From Isoperla grammatica (taxonomy: Eukaryota > Arthropoda > Insecta > Plecoptera > Perlodidae), in NCBI GenBank assembly GCA_945910005.1, contig CAMDTW010000165.1, positions 372,001 through 436,000 of the forward strand: a stretch of DNA of 64,000 nucleotides, written 5' to 3'. Below are positions 25,201-39,470 of this stretch, in pieces. The position numbers and the translations under genes were made by a program. Below the pieces are notes generated by a model. That model searched no databases. It saw only the letters and a list, made by a program, of their open reading frames with translations, and was not told where the DNA came from. The stretch's first letter is position 1. Every line of letters starts with the position of its first letter.

Positions 25201-28200
25201 CTTCATATGTTGCATGTAGTTGCTCTTATGTCACTGACTTTGCGCAGGGTTTATCAAGTACAGTCACCTTCACAAGCGAGGAAACATGCGTTGTCTCCAT
25301 ATGTTGCATGTAGTTGCTTTCATGTCACTGACTTAGCGCAGGGTTTATCACGTACAGTCACCGTCACAAGCGAGGAAACATGCGTTGTCTTCATATGTTG
25401 CATGTAGTTGCTTTTATGTCACTGACTTAGCGCAGGGTTTATCAAGTACAGTCACCGTCACAAGCGAGGAAACATGCGTTGTCCTAATATTTTGCATGTA
25501 GTTGCTGTCATGTCACTGACTTAGCGCAGGGTTTATCACGTACAGTCACCTTCACAAGCGAGGAAACATGCATTGCCTTCAGATGTTGCATGTAGTTGCT
25601 CTCATGTCACTGACTTAACGCAGGGTTTATCAAGTACAGTCACCGTCACAATATAGAAAGCATGCGTTGTCTTCATATGTTGCATGTAGTTGCTCTCTTG
25701 TCACTGACTTAGCGCAAGGTTTATCAAGTATAGTCACCGTCACAATAGAGAAAACATGCGTTGTCTTCATATGTTGCATGTAGTTGCTCTCATGTCACTG
25801 ACTTAGCGCAGGGTTTATCAAGTACAGTCACCGTCACAAGCGAGGAAATATGCGTTGTCCTCATATGTTGCATGTAGTTGCTCTCATGTCACTGACTTAG
25901 CGCAGGGTTTATCAAGTACAAATCACCGTCACAATAGAGAAAACATGCGTTGTCTTCATATGTTGCATGTAGTTTCTCTCATGTCACTGACTTAGCGCAG
26001 GGTTTATCAAGTACACTTACCTTCACAAGCGAGGAAACATGCGTTTTCTTCATATGTTGCATGTAGTTGCTCTCATGTCACTGACTTTGCGCAGGGTTTA
26101 TCAAGAACAGTCACCTTCACAAGCGAGGAAACATGCGTTGTCTTCATATGTTGCATGTAGTTGCTCTCATGTCACTGACTTAGCGCAGGGTTTATCAAGT
26201 ACAGTCACCGTCACAAGCGAGGAAACATGCGTTGTCTTCATATGTTGCATGTAGTTGCTTTCATGTCACTGACTTAGCGCAGGGTTTTTTCAAGTACAGT
26301 TACCTTCACAAGCGAGGAAATATGCGTTGTCTTCATATGTTGCATGTTGTTGCTCTCATGTCACTGACATAGCGCAGGGTTTATCAAGTACAGTCACCGT
26401 CACAATAGAGAAAACATGCGTTGTCTTCATATGTTGCATGTAGTTGCTCTCATATCACTCACTTAGCGCAGGGTTTATCAAGTATAGTCACGGTCACAAT
26501 AGAGAAAACATGCGATGTCTTCATATGTTGCATGTAGTTGCTCTCATGTCACTGACTTAGCACAGGGTTTATCAAGTACAGTCACCGTCACAAGCGAGGA
26601 AACATGCGTTGTCTTCATATGTTGCATGTAGTTTCTCTCATGTCACTGACTTAGCGCAGGGTTTATCAAGTACACTCACCATCACAAGCGAGGAAACATG
26701 CGTTGTCTTCATATGTTGCATGTAGTTGCTCTCATGTCACTGACTTTGCGCAGGGTTTATCAAGTACAGTCACCTTCACAAGCGAGGAAACATGCGTTGT
26801 CTTCATATGTTGCATGTAGTTGCTCTCATGTCACTGACTTAGCGCAGGGTTTATCAAGTACAGTCACCGTCACAAGCGAGGAAACATGCGTTGTCTTCAT
26901 ATGTTGCATGTAGTTGCTCTCATGTCACTGACTTAGCGCAGGGTTTTTTCAAGTACAGTCACCTTCACAAGCGAGGAAACATGCGTTGTCTTCATATGTT
27001 GCATGTAGTTGCTCTCATGTCACTGTCTTAGCGCAGGGTTTTTTCAAGTACAGTCACCTTCACAAGCGAGGAAACATGCGTTGTCTTCATATGTTGCATG
27101 TAGTTGCTCTCATGTCACTGACATAGCGCAGGGTTTATCACGTACAGTCACCGTCACAAGCGAGAAAACATGCGTTGTCTTCATATGTTGCATGTAGTTG
27201 CTCTCATGTCACTGACTTAGCGCAGGGTTTTTCACGTACAGTCACCGTCACAAGCGAGGAAACATGCGTTGTCCTAATATGTTGCATGTAGTTGCTCTCA
27301 TGTCACTGACTTAGCGCAGGGTTTATCAACACAGTCACCGTCACAAGCGAGGAAACATGCGTTGTCCTAATATGTTGCATGTAGTTGCTCTCATGTCACT
27401 GACTTAGCGCAGGGTTTATCAAGTACAGTCACCTTCACAAGCGAGGAAACATGCGTTGTCTTCATATGTTGCATGTAGTTGCTCTCATGTCACTGACTTA
27501 GCGCAGGGTTTATCAAGTACAGTCACCGTCACAAGCGAGGAAACATGCATTGTAATCATATGTTGCATGTAGTTGCTCTCATGTCACTGACTCAGCGCAG
27601 GGTTTATCAAGTACAGTCACCGTCACAAGCGAGGAAACATGCGTTGTCTTCATATGTTGCATGTAGTTGCTCTCATGACACTGACTTAGCGCAGGGTTTA
27701 TCAAGTACAGTCACCATCACAAGCGAGAAAACATGCATTGTCGTCATATGTTGCATGTAGTTGCTCTCATGTCACTGACTCAGCGCAGGGTTTATCAAGT
27801 ACAGTCACCGTCACAAGCGAGGAAACATGCGTTGTCTTCATATGTTGCATGTAGTTGCTCTCATGTCACTGACTTAGCGCAGGGTTTATCAAGAACAGTC
27901 ACCGTCACAAGCGAGGAAACATGCGTTGTCTTCATATGTTGCATGTAGTTGCTCTCATGACACTGACTTAGCGCAGGGTTTATCAAATACAGTCACCATC
28001 ACAAACGAGAAAACATGCGTTGTCGTCATATGTTGCATGTAGTTGCTCTCATGTCACTGATTTAGCGCAGGGTTTATCAAGTACAGTCACCGTCACAAGC
28101 GAGGAAACATGCGTTGTCTTCATATGTTGCATGTAGTTGCTCTCATGTCACTGACTTAGCGCATGGTTTATCAAGTACAGTCACCGTCAAAAGCGAGGAA

Positions 28201-28390
28201 ACATGCGTTGTCTTCATATGTTGCATATAGTTGCTCTCATGTCACTGACTTAGCGCAGGGTTTATCACGTACAGTCACCTTCACAAGCGAGAAAACATGC
28301 GTTGTCTTCATATGTTGCATGTAGTTTCTCTCATGGCACTGACTTACCGCAGGGTTTATCAAGTACAGTCACCGTCACAAGCGAGGAAAC
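22278..28390. repeat. Second-order unit H3 (65 monomers, 6113 bp)
   Basis: Follows H2 at +6206 in its first ~1.4 kb, at +6112 after dropping one monomer and at +6113 in the right half. Markers shared only with H3' are CAGGGTATATCA near 25.15 kb and GTCTCCATATG near 25.30 kb. At about 23.34 kb the order jumps from a GTTGTTGCTC monomer straight to CATGCCATTGAC. Four monomers present in D1, among them the +3 bp monomer, are missing here. The same jump occurs in H3' at about 51.55 kb. Confidence 0.9.
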
Positions 28391-31300
28391 ATGCGTTGTT
28401 TTCATATGTTGCATGTAGTTGCTCTCATGTCACTGACTTTACGCAGGGTTTATCACGTACAGTCACCTTCACAAGCGAGGAAACATGCGTTGTCTTCATA
28501 TGTTGCATGTAGTTGCTCTCATGTCACTGACTTAGCGCAGGGTTTATCACGTACAGTCACCGTCACAAGCGAGGAAGCATGCGTTGTCTTAATATGTTGC
28601 ATGTAGTTGCTCTCATATCACTGACTTAGCGCAGGGTTTGTCACGTACAGTCACCTTCACAAGCGAGGAAACATGCGTTGTCTTCATATGTTGCATGTAG
28701 TTGCTCTCATGTCACAAACTTAGCGCAGGGTTTATCAAGTACAGTCACCGTCACAATAGAGAAAACATGCATTGTCTTCATATGTTGCATGTAGTTGCTC
28801 TCATGTCACTGACTTAGCGCAAGGTTTATCACGAACAGTTACCTTCACATCGAGGAGACATGCGTTGTCTTCATATGTTGCATGTAGTTGCTCTCATGTA
28901 ACTGACATAGCGCAGGCTTTATCAAGTACAGTCACCTTCACAAGCGAGGAAACATGCGTTGTCTTTATATGTTGCATGTAGTTGCTCTCATGTCACTGAC
29001 ATAGCGCAGGGTTTATCAAGTACAGTCACCTTCACAAGCGAGGAAACATGCGTTGTCTTCATATGTTGTATGTAGTTGCTCTCATGTCACTGACTAAGGG
29101 CAGGGTTTATCAAGTACAGTCACCTTCACAAGCGAGGAAACATGCGTTGTCTTCATATGTTGCATGTAGTTGCTCTCATGTCACTGACTTAGCGCAGGGT
29201 TTATCAAGTACAGTCACCTTCACAAGCGTGGAAACATGTTTTGTCTTCATATGTTGCATGTAGTTGCTCTCATGTCACTGACTTTGCGCAGGGTTTATCA
29301 AGTACAGTCACCTTCATAAGCGAGGAAACATGCGTTGTCTTCATATGTTGCATGTCGTTGCTCTCATGTCACTGACTTAGCGCAGGGTTTATCAAGTACA
29401 GTCACCTTCACAAGCGAGGAAACATGCGTTGTCTTCATATGTTGCATGTTGTTGCTCTCATGTCACTGACTTAGCGCAGGGTTTATCAAGTATAGTCACC
29501 TTCACAAGCGAGGAAACATGCGTTGTCTTCATATGTTGCATGTTGTTGCTCTCATGTCACTGACTTAGCGCTGGGTTTATCAAGTACAGTCACCGTCACA
29601 AGCGAGGAAACATGCATTGTCTTCATATTATGTTGCATGTACTTGCTCTCATGTCACTGACTTAGCGCAGGGTTTATCACGTACAGTCACCGTCACAAGC
29701 GAGGAAACATGCGTTGTCTTCAAATGTTGCATGTAGTTGCTCTCATGTCAGTGACTTAGGGCAGGGTTTATGACGTAAAGTCACCGTCACAAGCGAGGAA
29801 ATATGCGTTGTCCTCATATGTTGCATGTAGTTGCTCTCATGCCATTGACTTAGCGCAGGGTTTATCAAGTACAGTCACCGTCACAAGCGAGGAAACATGC
29901 GTTGTCATCATATGTTGCATGTAGTTGCTCTCATGTCACTGACTTAGCGCAGGGTTTATCACGTACAGTAACCTTCACAAGCGAGGAAACATGCGTTGCC
30001 TTCATATGTTGCATGAAGTTTCTCTCATGTCACTGACTTACCGCAGGGTTTATCCAGTACAGTCACCGTCACAAGCGAGGAAACATGCGTTGTTTTCATA
30101 TGTTGCATGTAGTTGCTCTCATGTCACTGACTTAGCGCAGGGTTTATCACGTACAGTCACCTTCACAAGCGAGGAAACATGCGTTGTCTTCATATGTTGC
30201 ATGTAGTTGCTCTCATGTCACTGACTTAGCGCAGGGTTTATCACGTACAGTCACCTTCACAAGCGAGGAAACATGTGTTGTCTTCATATGTTGCATGTAG
30301 TTGCTCTCATGTCACTGACTTAGCGCAGGGTTTATCACGTACAGTCACCTTCACAAGCGAGGAAACATGAGTTGTCCTCATATGTTGCATGTAGTTGCTC
30401 TCATGTCACTGACTTAGCGCAGGGTGAATCTCGTACAGTCACCTTAACAAGCGAGAAAACATGCGTTGTCTTCATATGTTGCAAGTAGTTGCTCTCATGT
30501 CACTGACTTAGCGCAGTGTTTATCAAGTACAGTCACCGTTACAAGCGAGGAAATAACCGTTGTCTTCATATGTTGCATGTAGTTGCTCTCATGTCACTGA
30601 CTTAGCGCAGGGTTTATCAAGTACAGTCACCTTCACAAGCGAGGAAACATGCGTTGTCTTCATATGTTGCATGTAGTTGCTCTCATGTCACTGACTTAGC
30701 GCAGGGTTTATCAAGTACAGTCACCTTCAAAAGCGTGGAAACATGTGTTGTCCTTATATGTTGCATGTAGTTGCTCTCATGTCACTGACTTTGCGCAGGG
30801 TTTATCAAGTACAGTCACCTTCACAAGCGAGGAAACATGCGTTGTCTTCATATGTTGCATGTAGTTGCTTTCATGTCACTGACTTAGCGCAGGGTTAATC
30901 TCGTACAGTCAACTTCACAAGCGAGGAAACATGAGTTGTCATCATATGTTGCATGTAGTTGTTCTCATGTAACTGACTTAGCGCAGGGTTTATCAAGTAC
31001 AGTCACCGTCACAAGCGAGGAAACATGCGTCGTCTTCATATGTTGCATGTAGTGGCTCTCATGTCTCTGACTTAGCGGAGGGTTTATCACGTACAGTCAC
31101 CGTCACAAGCGAGGTAGCATGCGTTGTCTTCATATGTTGCATGTAGTTGCTCTCATATCACTGACTTAGCGCAGGGTTTATCACGTACAGTCACCTTCAC
31201 AAGCGAGGAAAAATGCGTTGTCTTCATATGTTGCATGTAATTGCTCTCATGTCACTGACTTAGCGCAGGGTTTATCAAGTACAGTCACCGTCACAATAGA

Positions 31301-31400
31301 GAAAACATGCATTGTCTTCATATGTTGCATGTAGTTGCTCTCATGTCACTGACTTAGCGCAAGGTTTATCACGTACAGTTACCGTCACAAGCGAGGAAAC
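28391..31400. repeat. Second-order unit D1 (32 monomers, 3010 bp)
   Basis: D1 starts exactly like H3 (offset 6113) but stops half way. At about 31.39 kb, after GTTACCGTCACAAGC, it returns to the unit-start monomer, here GCGTTTTTTTCATATG. The right half of the H unit (GTACAAATCACC, GGGTTTTTTCAAG, ATCAACACAG series) is absent. The next unit repeats D1 at +3010 from about 28391 to 30950. Private markers are TTATCCAGTACAG near 30053, GAAATAACCG near 30550 and GAGGTAGCATG near 31111. Confidence 0.87.
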
Positions 31401-33940
31401 ATGCGTTTTTTTCATATGTTGCATGTAGTTGCTCTCATGTCACTGACTTTACGCAGGGTTTATCACGTACAGTCACCTTCACAAGCGAGGAAACATGCGT
31501 TGTCTTCATATGTTGCATGTAGTTGCTCTCATGTCACTGACTTAGCGCAGGGTTTATCACGTACAGTCACCGTCACAAGCGAAGAAGCATGCGTTGTCTT
31601 TATATGTTGCATGAAGTTGCTCTCATATCACTGACTTAGCGCAGGGTTTGTCACGTACAGTCACCTTCACAAGCGAGGAAACATGCGTTGTCTTCATATG
31701 TTGCATGTAGTTGCTCTCATGTCACTGACTTAGCGCAGGGTTTATCAAGTACAGTCACCGTCACAATAGAGAAAACATGCATTGTCTTCATATGTTGCAT
31801 GTAGTTGCTCTCATGTCACTGACTTAGCGCAAGGTTTATCACGAACAGTTACCTTCACATCGAGGAAACATGCGTTGTCTTCATATGTTGCATGTAGTTG
31901 CTCTCATGTCACTGACTTAGCGCAGGCTTTATCAAGTACAGTCACCTTCACAAGCGAGGAAACATGCGTTGTCTTCATATGTTGCATGTAGTTGCTCTCA
32001 TGTCACTGACATAGCGCAGGGTTTATCAAGTACAGTCACCTTCACAAGCGAGGAAACATGCGTTGTCTTCATATGTTGTATGTAGTTGCTCTCATGTCAC
32101 TGACTAAGGGCAGGGTTTATCATGTACAGTCACCTTCACAAGCGAGGAAACATGCGTTGTCTTCATATGTTGCATGTAGTTGCTCTCATGTCACTGACTT
32201 AGCGCAGGGTTTATCAAGTACAGTCACCTTCACAAGCGTGGAAACATGTTTTGTCTTCATTTGTTGCATGTAGTTGCTCTCATGTCACTGACTTTGCGCA
32301 GGGTTTATCAAGTACAGTCACCTTCACAAGCGAGGAAACATGCGTTGTCTTCATATGTTGCATGTCGTTGCTCTCATGTCACTGACTTAGCGCAGGGTTT
32401 ATCAAGTACAGTCACCTTCACAAGCGAGGAAACATGCGTTGTCTTCATATGTAGCATGTTGTTGCTCTCATGTCACTGACTTAGCGCAGGGTTTATCAAG
32501 TATAGTCACCTTCACATGCGAGGAAACATGCGTTGTCTTCATATGTTGCATGTTGTTGCTCTCATGTCACTGACTTAGCGCTGGGTTTATCAAGTACAGT
32601 CACCGTCACAAACGAGGAAACATGCATTGTCTTCATATAATGTTGCATGTACTTGCTCTCATGTCACTGACTTAGCGCAGGGTTTATCACGTACAGTCAC
32701 CGTCACAAGCGAGGAAACATGCGTTGTCTTCAAATGTTGCATGTAGTTGCTCTCATGTCAGTGACTTAGCGCAGGGTTTATCACCTAAAGTCACCGTCAC
32801 AAGCGAGGAAATATGCGTTGTCCTCATATGTTGCATGTAGTTGCTCTTATGCCATTGACTTAGCGTAGGGTTTATCAAGTACAGTCACCGTCACAAGCGA
32901 GGAAACATGCGTTGTCATCATATGTTGCATGTAGTTGCTCTCATGTCACTGACTTAGCGCAGGGTTTATCACGTACAGTAACCTTCACAAGCGAGGAAAC
33001 ATGCGTTGTCTTCATATGTTGCATGAAGTTTCTCTCATGTCACTGACTTACCGCAGGGTTTATCAAGTACAGTCACCGTCACAAGCGAGGAAACATGCGT
33101 TGTTTTCATATGTTGCATGTAGTTGCTCTCATGTCACTGACTTAGCGCAGGGTTTATCACGTACAGTCACCTTCACAAGCGAGGAAACATGCGTTGTCTT
33201 CATATGTTGCATGTAGTTGCTCTCATGTCGCTGACTTAGCGCAGGGTTTATCACGTACAGTCACCTTCACAAGCGAGGAAACATGTGTTGTCTTCATATG
33301 TTGCATGTAGTTGCTCTCATGTCACTGACTTAGCGCAGGGTTTATCACGTACAGTCACCTTCACAAGCGAGGAAACATGAGTTGTCCTCATATGTTGCAT
33401 GTAGTTGCTCTCATGTCACTGACTTAGCGCAGGGTTAATCTCGTACAGTCACCTTAACAAGCGAGAAAACATGCGTTGTCTTCATATGTTGCATGTAGTT
33501 GCTCTCATGTCACTGACTTAGCGCAGTGTTTATCAAGTACAGTCACCGTCACAAGCGAGGAAATATGCGTTGTCTTCATATGTTGCATGTAGTTGCTTTC
33601 ATGTCACTGACTTAGCGCAGGGTTTATCAAGTACAGTCACCTTCACAAGCGAGGAAACATGCGTTGTCTTCATATGTTGCATGTAGTTGCTCTCATGTCA
33701 CTGACTTAGCGCAGGGTTTATCAAGTACAGTCACCTTCACAAGCGTGGAAACATGTGTTGTCTTCATATGTTGCATGTAGTTGCTCTCATGTCACTGACT
33801 TTGCGCAGGGTTTATCAAGTACAGTCACCTTCACAAGCGAGGAAACATGCGTTGTCTTCATATGTTGCATGTAGTTGTTTTCATGTCACTGACTTAGCGC
33901 AGGGTTAATCTCGTACAGTTACCTTCACAAGCGAGGAAAC
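31401..33940. repeat. Second-order unit D2 (27 monomers, 2540 bp)
   Basis: Repeats D1 at +3010 and is repeated by D3 at +2540 (then +2538 and +2536 after small deletions in D3). Private markers, all present again in D2', are TTATCATGTACAG near 32118, CATTTGTTGCATG near 32259, ATGTAGCATG near 32450, CACATGCGAGG near 32514, CATATAATGTTGC near 32635 and TTAGCGTAGGG near 32860. Like D1 it lacks the right half of an H unit. Confidence 0.87.
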
Positions 33941-35897
33941 ATGAGTTGTCATCATATGTTGCATGTAGTTGCTCTCATGTCACTGACTTAGCGCAGGCTT
34001 TATCAAGTACAGTCACCTTCACAAGCGAGGAAACATGCGTTGTCTTCATATGTTGCATGTAGTTGCTCTCATGTCACTGACTTAGCGCAGGGTTTATCAC
34101 GTACAGTCACCGTCACAAGTGAGGAAGCATGCGTTGTCTTCATATGTTGCATGTAGTTGCTCTCATATCACTGACTTAGCGCAGGGTTTGTCACGTAGTC
34201 ACCTTCACAAGCGAGGAAACATGCGTTGTCTTCATATGTTGCATGTAGTTGCTCTCATGTCACTGACTTAGCGCAGGGTTTATCAAGTACAGTCACCGTC
34301 ACAATAGAGAAAACATGCATTGTCTTCATATATTGCATGTAGTTGCTCTCATGTCACTGACTTAGCGCAAGGTTTATCACGAACAGTTACCTTCACATCG
34401 AGGAAACATGCGTTGTCTTCATATGTTGCATGTAGTTGCTCTCATGTCACTGACTTAGCGCAGGCTTTATCAAGTACAGTCACCTTCACAAGCGAGGAAA
34501 CATGCGTTGTCTTCATATGTTGCATGTAGTTGCTCTCATGTCACTGACATAGCGCAGGGTTTATCAAGTACAGTCACCTTCACAAGCGAGGAAACATGCG
34601 TTGTCTTCATATGTTGTATGTAGTTGCTCTCATGTCACTGACTATGGGCAGGGTTTATCAAGTACAGTCACCTTCACAAGCGAGAAAACATGCGTTGTCT
34701 TCATATGTTGCATGTAGTTGCTCTCATGTCACTGACTTAGCGCAGGGTTTATCAAGTACAGTCACCTTCACAAGCGTGGAAATGTGTTTTGTCTTCATAT
34801 GTGCATGTAGTTGCTCTCATGTCACTGACTTTGCGCAGGGTTTATCAAGTACAGTCACCTTCACAAGCGAGGAAACATGCGTTGTCTTCATATGTTGCAT
34901 GTCGTTGCTCTCATGTCACTGACTTAGCGCAGGGTTTATCAAGTACAGTCACCTTCACAAGCGAGGAAACATGCGTTGTCTTCATATGTTGCATGTTGTT
35001 GCTCTCATGTCACAGACTTAGCACAGGGTTTATCAAGTATAGTCACCTTCACAAGCGAGGAAACATGCGTTGTCTTCATATGTTGCATGTTGTTTCTCTC
35101 ATGTCACTGACTTAGCGCTGGGTTTATCAGGTACAGTCACCGTCACAAGCGAGGAAACATGCATTGTCTTCATATTATGTTGCATGTACTTGCTCTCATG
35201 TCACTGATTAGCGCAGGGTTTATCACGTACAGTCACCGTCACAAGCGAGGAAACATGCGTTGTCTTCAAATGTTGCATGTAGTTGCTCTCATGTCAGTGA
35301 CTTAGCGCAGGGTTTATCACGTAAAGTCACCGTCACAAGCGAGGAAATATGCGTTGTCCTCATATGTTGCATGTAGTTGCTCTCATGCCATTGACTTAGC
35401 GCAGGGTTTATCAAGTACAGTCACCGTCACAAGCGAGGAAACATGCGTTGTCATCATATGTTGCATGTAGTTGCTCTCATGTCACTGACTTAGCGCAGGG
35501 TTTATCACGTACAGTAACCTTCACAAGCGAGGAAACATGCGTTGTCTTCATATGTTGCATGAAGTTTCTCTCATGTCACTGACTTACCGCAGGGTTTATC
35601 AAGTACAGTCACCGTCACAAGCGAGGAAACATGCGTTGTTTTCATATGTTGCATGTAGTTGCTCTCATGTCACTGACTTAGCGCAGGGTTTATCACGTAC
35701 AGTCACCTTCACAAGCGAGGAAACATGCGTTGTCTTCATATGTTGCATGTAGTTGCTCTCATGTCACTGACTTAGCGCAGGGTTTATCACGTACAGTCAC
35801 CTTCACAAGCGAGGAAACATGTGTTGTCTTCATATGTTGCATGTAGTTGCTCTCATGTCACTGACTTAGCGCAGGGTTTATCACGTACAGTCACCTT
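33941..35897. repeat. Second-order unit D3 (left part, before the E duplication)
   Basis: Follows D2 closely with three small deletions: GTCACGTAGTCACC near 34194 (-2), CATATGTGCATG near 34796 (-1) and CACTGATTAGCGC near 35204 (-1). The GTGGAAATGTG change near 34778 is also private. All are found again in D3' exactly 28022 bp later. The D-type order continues past 35897 into the first E copy, so this right boundary only marks the left edge of the 3573-bp tandem duplication and is not a sequence discontinuity. Confidence 0.82.
34596..35115 (+). other. Non-coding overlapping open frames caused by repeat indels
   Basis: Two overlapping 108-codon frames (34596-34922 and 34789-35115) are the longest forward frames here, yet both are plain satellite. 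They arise because TAG at monomer positions 38-40 is mutated (CTATGG near 34651, CTTTGC near 34829) and a 1-bp deletion near 34796 shifts phase past the usual stop. There is no start context, no composition change and no conserved frame, and the monomer length (94) cannot sustain a reading frame. The same pair recurs at 62618-63137. I read them as chance frames, and the same applies to every ~71-codon frame in the window. Confidence 0.93.
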
Positions 35898-38800
35898 CAC
35901 AAGCGAGGAAACATGAGTTGGCCTCATATGTTGCATGTAGTTGCTCTCATGTCACTGACTTAGCGCAGGGTTAATCTCGTACAGTCACCTTAACAAGCGA
36001 GAAAACATGCGTTGTCTTCATATGTTGCATGTAGTTGCTCTCATGTCACTGACTTAGCGCAGTGTTTATCAAGTACAGTCACCGTCACAAGCGAGGAAAT
36101 ATGCGTTGTCTTCATATGTTGCATGTAGTTGCTCTCATGTCACTGACTTAGCGCAGGGTTTATCAAGTACAGTCACCTTCACAAGCGAGGAAACATGCGT
36201 TGTCTTCATATGTTGCATGTAGTTGCTCTCATGTCACTGACTTAGCGCAGGGTTTATCAAGTACAGTCACCTTCACAAGCGTGGAAACCTGTGTTGTCTT
36301 CATATGTTGCATGTAGTTGCTCTCATGTCACTGACTTTGCGCAGGGTTTATCAAGTACAGTCACCTTCACAAGCGAGGAAACATGCGTTGTCTTCATATG
36401 TTGCATGTAGTTGCTTTCATGTCACTGACTTAGCGCAGGGTTAATCTCGTACAGTCACCTTCACAAGCGAGGAAACATGAGTTGTCCTCATATGTTGCAT
36501 GTAGTTGTTCTCATGTAACTGACTTAGCGCAGGGTTTATCAAGTACAGTCACCGTCACAAGCGAGGAAACATGCGTTGTCTTCATATGTTGCATGTAGTT
36601 GCTCTCATGTCACTGACTTAGCGCAAGGTTAATCACGTACAGTTACCTTCACAAGCGAGGAAACATGCGTTGTCTTCATATATTGCATGTAGTTGCTCTC
36701 ATGTCACTGACTTAGCGCAGGCTTTATCAAGTACAGTCACCTTCACAAGCGAGGAAACATGCGTTGTCTTCATATGTTGCATGTAGTTGCTCTCATGTCA
36801 CTGACATAGCGCAGGGTTTATCAAGTACAGTCACCTTCACAAGCGAGGAAACATGCGTTGTCTTCATATGTTGTATGTAGTTGCTCTCATGTCACTGACT
36901 AAGGGCAGGGTTTATCAAGTACAGTCACCTTCACAAGCGAGGAAACATGCGTCGTCTTCATATGTTGCATGTAGTTGCTCTCATGTCACTGACCTTGCGC
37001 AGGGTTTATCAAGTACAGTCACCTTCACAAGCGTGGAAACATGTTTTGTCTTCATATGTTGCATGTAGTTGCTCTCATGTAACTGACTTTGCGCAGGGTT
37101 TATCAAGTACAGTCACCTTCACAAGCGAGGAAACATGCGTTGTCTTCATATGTTGCATGTAGTTGCTTTCATGTCACTGACTTAGCGCAGGGTTTATCAC
37201 GTACAGTCACCGTCACAAGCGAGGAAACATGCGTTGTCTTCATATGTTGCATGTAGTTGCTTTTATGTCACTGACTTAGCGCAGGGTTTATCAAGTACAG
37301 TCACCGTCACAAGCGAGGAAACATGCGTTGTCCTAATATTTTGCATGTAGTTGCTGTCATGTCACTGACTTAGCGCAGGGTTTATCACGAACAGTCACCT
37401 TCACAAGCGAGGAAACATGCATTGCCTTCATATGTTGCATGTAGTTGCTCTCATGTCACTGACTTATCGCAGGGTTTATCAAGTACAGTCACCGTCACAA
37501 TATAGAAAGCATGCGTTGTCTTCATATGTTGCATGTAGTTGCTCTCTTGTCACTGACTTAGCGCAAGGTTTATCAAGTATAGTCACCGTCACAATAGAGA
37601 AAACATGCGTTGTCTTCATATGTTGCATGTAGTTGCTCTCATGTCACTGACTCAGCGCAGGGTTTATCAAGTACAGTCACCGTCACAAGCGAGGAAACAT
37701 GCGTTGTCCTCATATGTTGCATGTAGTTGCTCTCATGTCACTGACTTAGCGCAGGGTTTATCAAGTACAAATCACCGTCACAATAGAGAAAACATGCGTT
37801 GTCTTCATATGTTGCATGTAGTTGCTCTCATGTCACTGACTTAGCGCAGGGTTTATCAAGTACAGTCACCTTCACAAGCGAGGAAACATGCGTTGTCTTC
37901 ATATGTTGCATGTAGTTTCTCTCATGTCACTGACTTAGCGCAGGGTTTATCAAGTACACTCACCTTCACAAGCGAGGAAACATGCGTTGTCTTCATATGT
38001 TGCATGTAGTTGCTTTCATGTCACGGACTTAGCGCAGGGTTAATCTCGTACAGTCACCTTCACAAGCGAGGAAACATGAGTTGTCCTCATATGTTGCATG
38101 CAGTTGTTCTCATGTAACTGACTTAGCGCAGGGTTAATCAAGTACAGTCACCGTCACAAGCGAGGAAACATGCGTTGTCTTCATATGTTGCATGTAGTGG
38201 CTCTCATGTCTCTGACTTAGCGCAGGGTTTATCACGTACAGTCACCGTCACAAGCGAGGAAGCATGCGTTGTCTTCATATGTTGCATGTAGTTGCTCTCA
38301 TATCACTGACTTAGCGCAGGGTTTATCACGTACAGTCACCTTCACAAGCGAGGAAACATGCGTTGTCTTCATATGTTGCATGTAATTGCTCTCATGTCAC
38401 TGACTTAGCGCAGGGTTTATCAAGTACAGTCACCGTCACAATAGAGAAAACATGCATTGTCTTCATATGTTGCATGTAGTTGCTCTCATGTCACTGACTT
38501 AGCGCAAGGTTTATCACGTACAGTTACCTTCACAAGCAAGAAAACATGCGTTGTCTTCATATATTGCATGTAGTTGCTCTCATGTCACTGACTTAGCGCA
38601 GGCTTTATCAAGTACAGTCACCTTCACAAGCGAGGAAACATGCGTTGTCTTCATATGTTGCATGTAGTTGCTCTCATGTCACTGACATAGCGCAGGGTTT
38701 ATCAAGTACAGTCACCTTCACAAGCGAGGAAACATGCGTTGTCTTCATATGTTGTATGTAGTTGCTCTCATGTCACTGACTAAGGGCAGGGTTTATCAAG

Positions 38801-39470
38801 TACAGTCACCTTCACAAGCGAGGAAACATGCGTTGTCTTCATATGTTGCATGTAGTTGCTCTCATGTCACTGACCTAGCGCAGGGTTTATCAAGTACAGT
38901 CACCTTCACAAGCGTGGAAACATGTTTTGTCTTCATATGTTGCATGTAGTTGCTCTTATGTCACTGACTTTGCGCAGGGTTTATCAAGTACAGTCACCTT
39001 CACAAGCGAGGAAACATGCGTTGTCTTCATATGTTGCATGTAGTTGCTTTCATGTCACTGACTTAGCGCAGGGTTTATCACGTACAGTCACCGTCACAAG
39101 CGAGGAAACATGCGTTGTCGTCATATGTTGCATGTAGTTGCTTTTATGTCACTGACTTAGCGCAGGGTTTATCAAGTACAGTCACCGTCACAAGCGAGGA
39201 AACATGCGTTGTCCTAATATATTGCATGTAGTTGCTGTCATGTCACTGACTTAGCGCAGGGTTTATCACGTACAGTCACCTTCACAAGCGAGGAAACATG
39301 CATTGCCTTCATATGTTGCATGTAGTTGCTCTCATGTCACTGACTTATCGCAGGGTTTATCAAGTACAGTCACCGTCACAATATAGAAAGCATGCGTTGT
39401 CTTCATATGTTGCATGTAGTTGCTCTCTTGTCACTGACTTAGCGCAAGGTTTATCAAGTATAGTCACCGT
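35898..39470. repeat. Tandem higher-order copy E1 (38 monomers, 3573 bp)
   Basis: First of two adjacent copies with period 3573 bp. The rare string GAGTTGGCCTCATATG occurs near 35914 and again near 39487. Inside E1 a sub-series recurs 1881 bp apart (GACTAAGGG monomers at 36853 and 38734, GCATTGCCTTCATATG at 37417 and 39298), giving an alternating 20/18-monomer pattern across E1 and E2. The copy ends inside a monomer at about 39470, where a TATAGTCACCGTCAC monomer is joined to AAGCGAGGAAACATGAG. Confidence 0.9.

Larger units (their letters stand above)
16186..35978. repeat. Third-order repeat, copy I (H2-H3-D1-D2-D3)
   Basis: A ~19.8-kb segment whose five second-order units recur in the same order and orientation about 28 kb downstream. 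Offsets are 29058 (to 18.1 kb), 28212 (19.0-25 kb, one or two 1-bp steps), 28210 (to 29.75 kb) and 28022 (29.94 kb to the window end). Private substitutions and short indels of each unit are shared with its distant partner. The left boundary lies at about 16.19 kb, opposite the F/H2' joint; the right boundary is set only by the end of the window. Confidence 0.9.
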